DNA of 32,270 nucleotides from Pseudomonadota bacterium (GCA_018241365.1 JAFEDX010000009.1:1-32270), one strand, 5' to 3'; shown: positions 15,755-24,324, counted from the stretch's first letter. Made by a program: numbers and translations. The notes: generated from the sequence alone by a model not told the origin.

Positions 15755-16974
15755 TGGGAGCCTCCCTGCGTCCTCCTTCCAAACGCACCAGCGACCAGAC
15801 GCGCCTGGTACGCGAACGGCTCGTTACTGTCGCCAAATCGTTGCAACCGTTGCTGGCCGAGCACGCAGCTGAAACCGAACGCGAACGCCGTGTCACCGAT
15901 GCCAACATCGAAGCGTTGCGTGACGCCGGCCTGTTCCGCATGTTGACGCCCAAGCGTTGTGGTGGCTATGAAGTCAACGCACGCACGGCGCTGGAGGTGG
16001 TGGCGCTGGTCGCGGAAGCCTGCGGTTCCACCGCATGGGTGCTGGGCCTGCTGACCCATGCCGCGTGGTTTGCCGGGATGCTGGGCGACCAGGCACGCGA
16101 AGAAATCTTCGGCGACGATCCCGACACGCGCATCACCGGTGTGTTCGCGCCCAGCGAAGACATGCGTCACGAAGAAGGTGGTCTCAGGGTCTCCGGCAAA
16201 TGGTATTGGGCCTCGGGGTCGCTGCACGCAAGCTGGGCGATGCTTGGCGTGCTGGAACGCGACGTTCAGGCACGGGTGGTCGACCATTGGCTGGGCTTCG
16301 TGCCGATGCGCGAGCTCACGATCGAGAACACCTGGTACGCCTCGGGGATGAAGGGCACCGGCAGCAACTGCCTCGTGGCGGAAGACCTGTTCATTCCCGC
16401 GCACCGGTTGATGTCGCTGCGGCAGGCCATCGTGGGGACGATCCCGAACACGCATCCGGATGAAATCGTGTACCACGGCGCCTGCGTGCCGATGATGGTG
16501 CTGGCGTTGCTGGGCCCGCAACTCGGGCTTGCACGCGCGGCCCTGCAGCACGTCATCGCGGTGGCGGGGCGCCGCAACATTCCCTACACCATCTACGAGC
16601 GCGAGGCGGACTCGCCGGCCTTCCAGATGCAGATTGCCGACGCCGCCCTGCGGATCGACAGCGCGCACCTGCACGCGTATCGCATCGCCGACGACATCGA
16701 CAATTTCGCGGCGCGTCACCAGCGCATGGACCTGACCACACGTGCGCGTGCGCGCGCCAGCGCCGGCTACGTCGGCAAGCTGGTCACCGAATCCATCAAC
16801 ACGCTGATTTCAGCTTACGGTGCCGGCGCGTTCGCCGATTCCAATCCGCTGCAACGGATCTGGCGCGATGCCAACACCGCTGCACGCCACGCGTTGGTGC
16901 TGCCGCCGGTGTGCGAGGAAATCTACGGCAAGGCGCTACTGGGGTTGGATAACAACATCACGCCGCTGATCTGA
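15754..16974 (+). CDS. Flavin-dependent monooxygenase, acyl-CoA dehydrogenase fold
   Basis: 406 residues from the ATG at 15754 (TGATG overlap with the reductase gene). The N-terminal helix bundle (AEHAAETERERRVTDANIEALRDAGLFR, then GGYEVNARTALEVV and EACGSTAWVLGLLTHAAW), the middle beta domain (FAPSEDMRHEEGGLRVSGKWYWASGS, then MKGTGSNCLVAEDLFIPAHR) and a C-terminal helical domain match the group that includes the 4-hydroxyphenylacetate hydroxylase C2 and HsaA oxygenases rather than true dehydrogenases. These enzymes take reduced flavin from a partner and insert one oxygen atom. Position beside an NRPS locus suggests hydroxylation or N-oxygenation of the product or a precursor. A catabolic role is the alternative. 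It converges with the GNAT gene, with nine bases between stops. Confidence 0.85.
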   Translation: MGASLRPPSKRTSDQTRLVRERLVTVAKSLQPLLAEHAAETERERRVTDANIEALRDAGLFRMLTPKRCGGYEVNARTALEVVALVAEACGSTAWVLGLLTHAAWFAGMLGDQAREEIFGDDPDTRITGVFAPSEDMRHEEGGLRVSGKWYWASGSLHASWAMLGVLERDVQARVVDHWLGFVPMRELTIENTWYASGMKGTGSNCLVAEDLFIPAHRLMSLRQAIVGTIPNTHPDEIVYHGACVPMMVLALLGPQLGLARAALQHVIAVAGRRNIPYTIYEREADSPAFQMQIADAALRIDSAHLHAYRIADDIDNFAARHQRMDLTTRARARASAGYVGKLVTESINTLISAYGAGAFADSNPLQRIWRDANTAARHALVLPPVCEEIYGKALLGLDNNITPLI

Positions 16975-16983
16975 CCGCGTGCT

Positions 16984-17568
16984 TCAGCGCCGCAGCTTGG
17001 CCGCGAGCGCGCTGCGCAATCCCGGCCATTCCGCCGCGAGGATGCTGTATTCGACGCTGTCGCGGATCGTACCGTCGTGGCGCACCTTGTGCTGGCGCAG
17101 GACGCCATCGCGGTGCGCGCCGAGGCGTTCGATCGCGCGCTGCGAACGCGTGTTGAGCAGATCGGTTTCCCATCCGACTGCCGCACATCCGAGTGCATGG
17201 AAAGCGTGGTCGACCAGCAGCAACTTGCACGCGGTGTTGACGTGGCTGCGCTGGCGGCTGGCGCCATACCACGTGTAACCGATCAACACGCGCGGCACTT
17301 CGGAGTTGAAGTCGTAGTAGCGCGTGCTGCCCGCGATGGTGCCATCGCGGAGGTCGCGCACTGCGAACGGCAGCGACACGCCGGTAGCCTGCATCGCCAG
17401 GGCTTTTCCCACGTACGCCCGCATCGCGCCGGGTGGTGGCACGTAGGTGACGCGCAGCTTCCACAGTTCGCCGTCGGCGGCGGCCTGTTCCAGCCCGGCC
17501 ACGTGGTCGAACGCCATCGGCTCGAGGCGCACGTACTCGTTTTCGAGAACAACAGGGGTCAGCGGCAC
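16984..17568 (-). CDS. GNAT-family N-acetyltransferase, RimJ/RimL type
   Basis: 194 residues from a GTG start at 17568. VRLEPMAFDHVAGLEQAA at the N-terminus, IAGSTRYYDF, IGYTWYGASRQRSHVNTACKLLL and RSQRAIERLGAHRDGVLRQHK are the usual sequence blocks of RimJ/RimL-like acetyltransferases, which acetylate protein N-termini or small amines using acetyl-CoA. The gene starts four bases after the stop of the DUF465 gene on the same strand, so they form a small operon. Being convergent with the flavin monooxygenase, it probably marks the right boundary of the biosynthetic locus; a role in that pathway is not excluded but nothing shows it. Confidence 0.85.
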   Translation of the reverse strand: MPLTPVVLENEYVRLEPMAFDHVAGLEQAAADGELWKLRVTYVPPPGAMRAYVGKALAMQATGVSLPFAVRDLRDGTIAGSTRYYDFNSEVPRVLIGYTWYGASRQRSHVNTACKLLLVDHAFHALGCAAVGWETDLLNTRSQRAIERLGAHRDGVLRQHKVRHDGTIRDSVEYSILAAEWPGLRSALAAKLRR

Positions 17569-17572
17569 CGCT

Positions 17573-17782
17573 TCAGGCGTCCAGGTCGGGAATCAGCTTG
17601 TTCTCGAAATACGCGATCATGTCCTTGAGCCTGAGTTTGCGCTTCTTCAGCCGGCTCAGCTGCAGCTGGTCGCAGCCGGGATCACCCGCCAGCTTGGCGA
17701 TGGCGGCGTCGAGATCGCGGTGTTCCTCGCGCAATTCCGTAAGGCGCCTGACCAGGGTCGCGGGATCGTTGCCGGGCTGCAT
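17573..17782 (-). CDS. DUF465 (YdcH-type) small helical protein
   Basis: 69 residues from the ATG at 17782; an upstream in-frame ATG would add nine residues that look unlike the family. The sequence is a charged helical hairpin: LVRRLTELREEHRDLDAAIAKL, then QLQLSRLKKRKLRLKDMIAYFENKLIPDLDA. The C-terminal LKKRKLxLKD block is the hallmark of DUF465. Family members are short cytosolic proteins of unknown biochemical role. It is the first gene of a pair with the GNAT gene and is divergent from ttcA across 46 bases. Confidence 0.85.
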   Translation of the reverse strand: MQPGNDPATLVRRLTELREEHRDLDAAIAKLAGDPGCDQLQLSRLKKRKLRLKDMIAYFENKLIPDLDA

Positions 17783-17828
17783 GGGCGGAGTGTAGCGCCG
17801 CCACGGCACCGGCTACACTGGCCGACCC

Positions 17829-18701
17829 ATGCCCAGCGCCGAAGCCCCATACAGCGCCCCGGACCGCCACCGCGACCATGAAGTGGCGCGGCTGGCCAAG
17901 CGCCTGCGCCATGCGGTCGGGCGCGCGATTGCCGACTACAACCTGATCGAGGACGGCGATCGGGTGATGGTGTGCCTGTCGGGCGGCAAGGACTCCTGGA
18001 CGCTGCTGGATCTGCTGCTGTCGCTGCAGGCGAAAGCGCCGGTGCAGTTCGAGATCACTGCAATCAATCTCGATCAGAAGCAGCCCGGTTTCCCGGAACA
18101 TGTGATCCCGGACTACTGCCGTGCGCGCGGCGTGCCGTTCCACGTGATCGAGCAGGATACCTACAGCGTGGTGACGCGCGTGGTGCCGGAAGGCAAGACG
18201 CTGTGCAGCCTGTGCTCGCGCCTGCGGCGCGGCGCGCTGTACGCATGCGCCGAGCGCGAAGGTTTCACGAAGATCGCACTCGGCCATCACCGCGACGATA
18301 TCCTCGCAACGTTTTTCCTGAACCTGTTTTTCGGTGGCACGCTGAAAGCAATGCCACCCAAGTTGCTATCCGACGACGGCAAGCACGTGCTGATCCGGCC
18401 GCTCGCCTATTGCCGCGAGGACGAGGTCGCCGAATACGCCGTGGCGCGTGCATTTCCTATCATCCCCTGCAACCTGTGCGGCTCGCAGGAGACCCTGCAG
18501 CGCAAGCAGGTGCGCAAGCTGCTCGACCAGTGGGAACGCGAGCATCCGGGCCGCAGCGAGATCATGTTCCGTGCGTTGACCAACATCGCGCCTTCTCAGC
18601 TGGCCGATACTGAATTGTTCGACTTCGCGTCACTTGGCTCGCGCGGTGAGACAGCGCTGCCGGATGCTCACGCCTGGCTGGGTGGCGACAAACCCATGTA
18701 G
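17829..18701 (+). CDS. ttcA: tRNA 2-thiocytidine(32) synthetase TtcA
   Basis: 290 residues. TtcA activates C32 of certain tRNAs with ATP and replaces its oxygen with sulfur, using an Fe-S cluster. The PP-loop SGGKDS is at 51-56. The two CxxC pairs typical of TtcA are present (C126/C129 in [13 protein letters not shown] and C214/C217 in PCNLCGSQ), along with GHHRDD. Start at the ATG at 17829, close to the family's usual N-terminus. The stop codon TAG lies inside a REP-like palindrome that begins four bases earlier. Confidence 0.95.
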   Translation: MPSAEAPYSAPDRHRDHEVARLAKRLRHAVGRAIADYNLIEDGDRVMVCLSGGKDSWTLLDLLLSLQAKAPVQFEITAINLDQKQPGFPEHVIPDYCRARGVPFHVIEQDTYSVVTRVVPEGKTLCSLCSRLRRGALYACAEREGFTKIALGHHRDDILATFFLNLFFGGTLKAMPPKLLSDDGKHVLIRPLAYCREDEVAEYAVARAFPIIPCNLCGSQETLQRKQVRKLLDQWEREHPGRSEIMFRALTNIAPSQLADTELFDFASLGSRGETALPDAHAWLGGDKPM

Positions 18702-18762
18702 GAGCCTGCGTGCAAGCGATACGCAGCCTCTGCTGCCGGTCGCGACCACGGTCGCTCCTACA
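18697..18762. repeat. REP-like palindrome (TGTAGGAGC...GCTCCTACA)
   Basis: Nine-base perfect inverted ends, TGTAGGAGC at 18697-18705 and GCTCCTACA at 18754-18762, enclose a GC-rich core with GGTCGCGACC at 18738-18747. This matches the general form of REP elements abundant between genes in xanthomonads and pseudomonads. The left arm supplies the TAG stop of ttcA. Transcribed, it would form a long hairpin between ttcA and rdgC that could limit read-through or protect the ttcA message. Only one copy is in the window, so its repeat nature is inferred from recognition, not shown here. Confidence 0.75.
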
Positions 18763-18801
18763 ATTGCTGGTTTCCATTTTGATTCCCGCATCGGATTGCC
18801 C

Positions 18802-19728
18802 ATGTTCTTCCGCAACCTCACCCTGTTCCGCTTTTCATCCTCCGTTGCCAAATCGCTGAAGGATCTCGACGACGCACTGGCCGGCCACGCGTTGCGCGCC
18901 TGCGGACCGCTGGAAGCGTCCACCCACGGTTTCGTCTCACCGTTCGGACCGGATTCCGAGGTCCTGAGCCACACGGTCGGCAAGGCCACCCTGGTGACCC
19001 TCGGCACCGAGGAAAAACTGCTGCCGGCGGCGGTGGTCAACGCCGAACTCGGCAAACGCGTGCGCAAGGAGGCTGAACGCCGCGGCAAGCCGATCGGCGG
19101 GCGCCAGCGACGGGCCATCAAGGCCGAGGTATTGGATGCCCTGCTGCCGCAGGCCTTCGTCCGGCCATCGCGTCTAAGTGCCTATCTGGAAACAAAAAAT
19201 GGCTGGCTGGTGCTGGATACGGCCAGCCGCAAGGCAGCCGAAACCGCCCTGACCGCCCTGCGCGAAGCGCTGGGCAGCTTCCCGGCCCAGCCGCTGGCCG
19301 CTGCCGAAACCCCGCGCGCCCTGATGACGCAGTGGCTCGCGCATGGCAAGCTACCCGTTGGCCTCGCGCTGGGCGACGAATGTGAACTGCGCGATCCCGC
19401 GGGCGGCGCAGTCATCAAGTGCCGCAAGCAGGAGCTTGAAAGCGCCGAGGTCCGGGCGCATTTGCAACAAGGCAAGCAAGTGTTCCAGCTCGGCTTGCAG
19501 TTCGAAGATCGCGCCAGCTTCGTGCTTGGCGAAGATCTGGTGATCCGCAAGTTGCGTTTTCTCGACGTCGTACAGGATTCCCTGGACGCTGACGGGAAAG
19601 AGTCGGCCGAAGCCGAGCTCGACGCCCGCTTTGCCTTGATGACCCTGGAACTCGAACGCGTGTTCGAGGGACTGGAGCAATGGTTCGGGCTGGAACGCCC
19701 GGATGAGAGCAGCAAGAGGGCAGCATGA
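18802..19728 (+). CDS. rdgC: Recombination-associated protein RdgC
   Basis: 308 residues, near the 303 of the E. coli protein. MFFRNLTLFRF at the N-terminus, GFVSPFGPDSE, KLLPAAVVNAELGKR, GRQRRAIKAEVLDALLPQAF and the C-terminal LRFLDVVQDSLD are diagnostic RdgC segments. RdgC forms a ring-shaped dimer around DNA and limits RecA access. The start at 18802 lies 39 bases after the REP-like palindrome. The end overlaps the next gene by ATGA, so that gene is likely translated with rdgC. Confidence 0.95.
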   Translation: MFFRNLTLFRFSSSVAKSLKDLDDALAGHALRACGPLEASTHGFVSPFGPDSEVLSHTVGKATLVTLGTEEKLLPAAVVNAELGKRVRKEAERRGKPIGGRQRRAIKAEVLDALLPQAFVRPSRLSAYLETKNGWLVLDTASRKAAETALTALREALGSFPAQPLAAAETPRALMTQWLAHGKLPVGLALGDECELRDPAGGAVIKCRKQELESAEVRAHLQQGKQVFQLGLQFEDRASFVLGEDLVIRKLRFLDVVQDSLDADGKESAEAELDARFALMTLELERVFEGLEQWFGLERPDESSKRAA

Positions 19729-20486
19729 TTCCGCAAGGCGACTTCCTCGAATTGGCGACGGGCAAGGGCGGCACCATCAAGGTGCTGAAAGCCATGCACC
19801 CACGCGCGCGCCGCCTGAGGCTGTCGGTCACCTCGCACGGCGCCCGCATTTCCTACCCGCGCGGCACCCACCCTGCACAGGTCTATGCGTTCCTGCGCGA
19901 AAACAGCGACTGGCTGGAACGCAAGCTGTCGGAACTGCGCGTGCCCCGCCACGGACCGCCGCCGCTCAGGCCCGGCGTACCCACGTTGATTCCACTGCGT
20001 GGCGAATCGGTCGAACTCACCTGGAGCGAAAGCGAATATCCGCGCATCGAGGATCGTGACGGCGAGCTGCGCCTGCACGTGCCGCGTCCGTACACCACGG
20101 CGATGCCGGCCGCGCGCAACCTGCTGGCGGCATTCCTCGAAACGCACATGCGGCGCGATCTTTCGCGCTGGATGGCGCACGCCGCCGAACGCCTCGATGC
20201 CGCACCCACCGGCCTGCGCATCAAGTCGCTCAAGAGCCTGTGGGGCAGCCTCGATGCGCACGACCGCATCACCCTCGACCTCGCACTCGCGCTGGCGCCA
20301 CCGGCTGCGTTGCGCTACGTACTTGTGCACGAGATGTGTCACCTCAAGGTGCGCAGCCATTCACCGCGCTTCTGGACGCGCGTCGGTGAACTCATGCCGG
20401 GCTACCAGGCGCAACGCGACTGGCTGCGCGAACACGGCGCGCTGCTCAAGGCCGAGATGGAGCGGTTGATCGAAGCGCGCGACTGA
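19725..20486 (+). CDS. YgjP-like zinc metallopeptidase-domain protein (DUF45)
   Basis: 253 residues. The C-terminal third has SLKSLWGSLDAHDRITLDLAL, then VHEMCHLKVRSHSPRFW: an HExxH site (H202, E203, H206) with a third histidine at 212. This is the YgjP/DUF45 arrangement related to SprT and wire metalloprotease folds. The N-terminal half (RARRLRLSVTSHGARISYPRG, then FLRENSDWLERKL) also fits the family. Substrate and biological role are not established. Start by ATGA overlap with rdgC. Confidence 0.85.
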   Translation: MIPQGDFLELATGKGGTIKVLKAMHPRARRLRLSVTSHGARISYPRGTHPAQVYAFLRENSDWLERKLSELRVPRHGPPPLRPGVPTLIPLRGESVELTWSESEYPRIEDRDGELRLHVPRPYTTAMPAARNLLAAFLETHMRRDLSRWMAHAAERLDAAPTGLRIKSLKSLWGSLDAHDRITLDLALALAPPAALRYVLVHEMCHLKVRSHSPRFWTRVGELMPGYQAQRDWLREHGALLKAEMERLIEARD

Positions 20487-20493
20487 GCGGACG

Positions 20494-21366
20494 CTACGCG
20501 ATCCATCCCGCCAAGACGATCAGCGCCACTACTGCCAGCCAAACGACCAGCACGCGCAGCATCAGCCTGCGTGCGTCGGCGAGCTCGCCGACCGGATCGA
20601 GGGTGCTCAGGTTGGGACCGTCGCCGGCGCGGATATCGGCATCGACCCCCGAGCGCGCTACCGCGGCAAGGAACTCCGGATCCAGTTCCCAACCGGAACG
20701 CCCCGGTTGTGCATGCCATGCCCGCCAGGTTCCGATCACGGCGTCGAAGTTGGAAACCATCGCCATCGCCAGCACCATCAGGTGTGCGGGAATCCAGTCC
20801 AATGCGAGCGCAAAACGACGCGCGGCATGCCGGGTGCGCGGATCGACGCGGTCACTGTCGCTGTCGGCCGTGACCCACGCCAGCCGATAGCCCAGTGCGC
20901 CGGCCGGACCCAGCAGGAAAAACCAGAACAGTACGCCGAAGCGGCGGCGCAAACTCGCCGTCACCGCGGCCTCGACGAGTTCGGGCGCGGTGAAGGCGCG
21001 CGGTGCGCCATCCGGCACGCTGCGCAAGTTGGCCGCAGCCGCTTCGCGCGCAGCGGGGTCGCTGGCCTGCAACACCGCTTCGAAATCGCTTTCGAGTTCC
21101 CGCGGTCCGAAGGTGTAGAACAGGATCAGTATCGCGAACGCCAGCGCGGCCAGCGTATAGAACCAGCCCTGCACGAAGTGCGCGACCAATGCGCATGCGA
21201 CCACCGGCACCACCAGCGCCAACGCGACGCGGCCGCCGCCTTCGGCGAAATCGAGCGCATCGAGCCAGGCGCGATACCAGCCGAACTGGCGCAATCCGGC
21301 CACGTTGCCAGGCCACCACAGCAGCACTCCCAGCACGATCAACGCGGCGACGAGTTCGACAGCCAT
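20494..21366 (-). CDS. AmpE-like inner-membrane protein
   Basis: 290 residues with strongly hydrophobic stretches at the N-terminus (~5-20), ~45-90, ~145-160, ~190-210 and the C-terminus. FYTFGPRELESDFEAVLQA, FGVLFWFFLLGPAGALGYRL, FALALDWIPAHLMVLAMAM and the overall length match AmpE (284 residues in E. coli), which is related to the CobD/CbiB membrane family. AmpE was described as a regulatory modulator linked to AmpD in beta-lactamase induction. No ampD lies in the window, so that role is not supported by context. It follows nudC by 46 bases on the same strand. Confidence 0.8.
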   Translation of the reverse strand: MAVELVAALIVLGVLLWWPGNVAGLRQFGWYRAWLDALDFAEGGGRVALALVVPVVACALVAHFVQGWFYTLAALAFAILILFYTFGPRELESDFEAVLQASDPAAREAAAANLRSVPDGAPRAFTAPELVEAAVTASLRRRFGVLFWFFLLGPAGALGYRLAWVTADSDSDRVDPRTRHAARRFALALDWIPAHLMVLAMAMVSNFDAVIGTWRAWHAQPGRSGWELDPEFLAAVARSGVDADIRAGDGPNLSTLDPVGELADARRLMLRVLVVWLAVVALIVLAGWIA

Positions 21367-21412
21367 GCGAGCTTCTGTTGGCGGGCCTGTGACGCGATTG
21401 TAGCGGCGAGGT

Positions 21413-22336
21413 TCATTCCGCGCGTGGCAGACGGCCCAACTCGATGCCCGCGCGCGTACGCAACCAATGTTCGATCAGCCGCCAGGAAATGGAAACCGGC
21501 GTGGACAAGCGCAGGGATCCATCGCGCAACCCGGCCGCGATGTCCCACGCAGTGAACCAGCGCGCGTCTTCCAGTTCGCCGTCGGCGAGGCGGATGTCGC
21601 GCCGTGCCGCCGTCGCAGTAAAGCCGAGCATCAGCGAAGCCGGGAACGGCCACGGCTGCGAAGAATGGAAATCGCAATCGAGCACTTCGACGCCGGTTTC
21701 CTCCCGCACCTCGCGGCGTACCGCATCGGCCAGCGCTTCGCCCGGTTCGACGAACCCCGCGAGCGTGGAGTATTGCTTCGGCTTCCAGATTGCCTGGCGC
21801 CCGAGCAGGCAGGCATCGCCATGTTCGACGATCACGATGATCGCGGCGTCCGTGCGCGGAAAGTGCAGGCGGCCGCAACTTGCACAGGACGCGCGATGGC
21901 CGCCGTCGATGAGCGCGAGCGCTGCACCGCAGTACGCGCAGTGGCGGGTGGCATCCTGCCAATTGGCAAGTCCGCGCGCGTAGGCGAACAAGCCGGCCTC
22001 GGTACGCTCGAGCACGGAAGCGGCACCACGCAGGTCCATCCAGGTCACGGCGGACAAAGCGTCATGCGCGAGCGGCTCACGCAACGCGAACAGCGGAACC
22101 CCGTGCATCTGGCCAAGGAAATTCGCGGGTGCGTCGGGCGCAAGCGCCTTGCCATCCAGCCAGTACAAGCGTCCGTTGCGAACCGGGGCACGGCCTTCTG
22201 CGTCACAAGCCAGAAAACGTGCGGAAGCCGCGGCCCGTTGCGCGGACAGCCAGGCGGGATCAGCACGACGCTCGCCGCAACGATCGAGCGGCGTGGCGGC
22301 GAAGGTGTTGTGGCGCGTGCGTTCACCTGAACTCAC
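21413..22336 (-). CDS. nudC: NAD(H) pyrophosphatase / RNA de-NADding Nudix enzyme NudC
   Basis: 307 residues from a GTG at 22336, chosen because GAGGA lies seven bases upstream; a TTG at 22354 would add six residues. A zinc ribbon has four cysteines (C133, C136, C151, C154). The Nudix box GFVEPGE...REVREETGV starts at G194, and the NudC signature SQPWPFPxSLM is at 226-236, which separates it from other Nudix enzymes. NudC cleaves NADH to NMNH and AMP and removes 5' NAD caps from RNA. It lies between erpA upstream and the ampE-like gene downstream on the same strand. Confidence 0.95.
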   Translation of the reverse strand: MSSGERTRHNTFAATPLDRCGERRADPAWLSAQRAAASARFLACDAEGRAPVRNGRLYWLDGKALAPDAPANFLGQMHGVPLFALREPLAHDALSAVTWMDLRGAASVLERTEAGLFAYARGLANWQDATRHCAYCGAALALIDGGHRASCASCGRLHFPRTDAAIIVIVEHGDACLLGRQAIWKPKQYSTLAGFVEPGEALADAVRREVREETGVEVLDCDFHSSQPWPFPASLMLGFTATAARRDIRLADGELEDARWFTAWDIAAGLRDGSLRLSTPVSISWRLIEHWLRTRAGIELGRLPRAE

Positions 22337-22515
22337 GGAGCCGTCCTCGAGCAAGCCGGCCTATCTCTTCGAAGCGGCTGTTGTGGAAAGTCAGGCCACG
22401 GAGCTCTTTGCCATGGATGGCAGCTCTGATGGCCGTTCTGGTATCGCGTGCCCAGATAATCGTCCGCCGGATCAGCCAAGCTTCACCAAAACAGCAATCA
22501 TGGACGATTGCACAA
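22337..22515. other. erpA-nudC gap with no recognised gene
   Basis: About 180 bases with visibly more A/T than the flanking genes. On the minus strand an open frame runs through it and past the nudC start (…EAWLIRRTIIWARDTRTA…), but I see no ribosome site, no known domain and no certain start. It may be a degraded gene remnant or plain intergenic DNA. No hairpin with a T run was seen. Confidence 0.3.
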
Positions 22516-22875
22516 CTATGTCGTGAACGAACTGCCGCATCCGCACGTCGACTTCGCATTCGGATTGTGGATCACGAACTGCGCGCCGGAGAGCTGTTCG
22601 ACGTAATCCACTTCCGCGCCATCGAGGTATTGCATGCTGAGCGGATCGACCAGCACCTCGACGCCTTCGCGCTCGATCACCAGATCGTCGTCGGCACGCG
22701 TTTCGTCCAGCCTGACGCCGTACTGGAACCCGGAGCAGCCGCCGCCCTCGATGGAAACCCGCAACCTGAGCGCGGGCTTGCCTTCCTCGCGGATCAGCTC
22801 GCGCAGGCGCGTCAGTGCAGCGTCGGAAACGCGCAAGGACGGTTCGGGAAGTATGGTGGAAGCGGTATTCATCAT
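22516..22875 (-). CDS. erpA: Iron-sulfur cluster insertion protein ErpA
   Basis: 119 residues from the ATG at 22875. AAGG lies five bases upstream; the next codon is also ATG, and a GTG six bases earlier would fall within that ribosome site. The three cluster-binding cysteines of A-type carriers are present: C47 in GGGCSGF, and C111 and C113 in CGCGSSF. Together with NPNAKSTCGCGSSF this fits ErpA. ErpA passes assembled Fe-S clusters to apo-proteins such as IspG. The gene starts 40 bases after the DUF6776-type gene on the same strand. Confidence 0.93.
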   Translation of the reverse strand: MMNTASTILPEPSLRVSDAALTRLRELIREEGKPALRLRVSIEGGGCSGFQYGVRLDETRADDDLVIEREGVEVLVDPLSMQYLDGAEVDYVEQLSGAQFVIHNPNAKSTCGCGSSFTT

Positions 22876-22915
22876 GGGCACCTTGGCAGCATGATGGCGA
22901 CGCGCGGCGCGGCAA

Positions 22916-23653
22916 TCAAGGCGTGGTCACCGCAATGCCGTGCTCGCCGGCCTGTGCTTCCTTCCAGTCGAGCTTGCGGGTGATCTCGGCGCCGCTGTCC
23001 GGATGCAAGGTGAGTGCGACCCGGTTGGGCACGAAGCCCTTGGGCAGCATGAACGAACCACGCACCTGCTGGAAGAACTTGAACGCGAACGGGACGCCTT
23101 CCTTCGCGTTGGCGCCGGCCAACGCGGGCCACGCCACCGTCACCAGCTTGCCACTGCGCACGCCTTCGACCGCGAGTGTCAGCGTGCCGCGCGCGGCGTC
23201 CGCGTTTTCCGCGGTATTGACCAGCGTCACCACGAAATTCCATGCGTCGGTACCCGCTACCGGTGTCAGCGCGATGCTGTGCACGCCAAGGCCGGTGCGA
23301 TCGCCGTCGATACCGATCAATTTGGCGTAGAAGGCCTGTTCCTGCTTCAGCTTCTGCAATTCATTGTCGCGACTGGCCAGGGATGCCTTGAGCGCACCCA
23401 GCGCGGTCGCATCGGTTTGCTGCTGTTGCTGCAGGCCCTGGACCTGTCCCTGCAAGGCGCTGTTTTGTGCCGTCAGCCGGTGCGCCTGTGCCTGCAGCCC
23501 GTTGGGAAACCCGACGCCCCGGCCCAAGACCACGCCGAGCAGGAATACCACCAGCGCCGCGCAGCCCCACAGGGCGATGCGGAGGCGCCGACGCCGGGCC
23601 TCGGGCAACGCCCGGAACAGGTCCAGCCAGTGGTGGAAGATCGTTGAAGCCAT
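22916..23653 (-). CDS. DUF6776-type membrane-anchored coiled-coil protein
   Basis: 245 residues from the ATG at 23653, which has GAGGC four bases upstream; the frame is open 30 codons further but without a ribosome site. A basic segment (RRRRLRIALW) leads into one membrane helix (~ALVVFLLGVVLG). Next is a coiled coil rich in Gln and Leu (LTAQNSALQGQVQGLQQQQQ, then LASRDNELQKLKQEQAFYAKL), and then a C-terminal beta-rich domain with FNFVVTL-like and GSFMLPKGFVPNRV strands. I recognise it as the proteobacterial DUF6776 type, of unknown function. The layout predicts an inner-membrane protein with its main domain in the periplasm. It heads the leftward erpA-nudC-ampE-like set. Confidence 0.75.
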   Translation of the reverse strand: MASTIFHHWLDLFRALPEARRRRLRIALWGCAALVVFLLGVVLGRGVGFPNGLQAQAHRLTAQNSALQGQVQGLQQQQQTDATALGALKASLASRDNELQKLKQEQAFYAKLIGIDGDRTGLGVHSIALTPVAGTDAWNFVVTLVNTAENADAARGTLTLAVEGVRSGKLVTVAWPALAGANAKEGVPFAFKFFQQVRGSFMLPKGFVPNRVALTLHPDSGAEITRKLDWKEAQAGEHGIAVTTP

Positions 23654-23677
23654 CTTGCCTCGCATTCGAGCCTGTCG

Positions 23678-23707
23678 CTTATAAACCTGCCGACGCACCA
23701 CGCGCAA
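23678..23707 (-). promoter_or_regulatory. Candidate sigma-70 promoter of the DUF6776-erpA set
   Basis: On the minus strand TTGCGC (23707-23702) is separated by 18 bases from TATAAG (23683-23678), about 25 bases before the start codon at 23653. The -10 is good and the -35 matches three or four of six positions. No other evidence. Confidence 0.35.
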
Positions 23708-23808
23708 CCCGGCAGGGGTCAAGTCCACCCAGCGTAACGCCATGGGCCGGGAAACGTGTGACCGCGCGCGCTTGCCTTGCGTTCACCGGCTGTGCTTGAA
23801 TCCCGTTC

Positions 23809-24324
23809 ATGATCGACGTGGACGGCTACCGCCTCAATGTGGGCATCGTGTTGTTGAACGCGCGCGGCCAGGTGTTCTGGGCGCGGCGGGTGCAACGCGA
23901 CGGCTGGCAGTTCCCGCAAGGCGGCATGAACACCGATGAGACCCCCGACGAGGCGATGTACCGGGAGCTGGAAGAGGAAACCGGTTTGCGCGCGGACCAG
24001 GTTGAAGTCCTGGGCTCGACCCACGGCTGGCTGCGCTACCGCCTGCCGCCCCGCTATGTACGCCGCGGGCGGCATCCGACCTGCATCGGGCAGAAGCAGG
24101 TCTGGTTCCTGCTGCGGATGCTGGGCGAGGATTCGGCATTCCGGCTGGATGCTTTCGGCACGCCCGAGTTCGACGTGTGGCGCTGGGTGGATTTCTGGTA
24201 CCCGGCCGAGCACGTGGTCGATTTCAAGCGCGAGGTTTATCGCCGCGCGTTGCGCTACTTCGCGCCACTGGTCGAGGCCGCCTGCGCGGTCGAGATCGGC
24301 AGTGCGTCGTGTGGACGTTCCTGA
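23809..24324 (+). CDS. rppH: RNA pyrophosphohydrolase RppH
   Basis: 171 residues. [21 protein letters not shown]... and [11 protein letters not shown] lead into the Nudix box (G38, E44, R52, E53, E56, E57), followed by [39 protein letters not shown] and [12 protein letters not shown], the RppH-specific pattern. RppH converts the 5' triphosphate of mRNA to a monophosphate and so starts RNase E-dependent decay. The catalytic core is complete. The last residues ([10 protein letters not shown]) resemble no RppH tail I know and coincide with a DNA string close to a sequencing adapter, so the true C-terminus may be longer. Confidence 0.93.
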   Translation: MIDVDGYRLNVGIVLLNARGQVFWARRVQRDGWQFPQGGMNTDETPDEAMYRELEEETGLRADQVEVLGSTHGWLRYRLPPRYVRRGRHPTCIGQKQVWFLLRMLGEDSAFRLDAFGTPEFDVWRWVDFWYPAEHVVDFKREVYRRALRYFAPLVEAACAVEIGSASCGRS

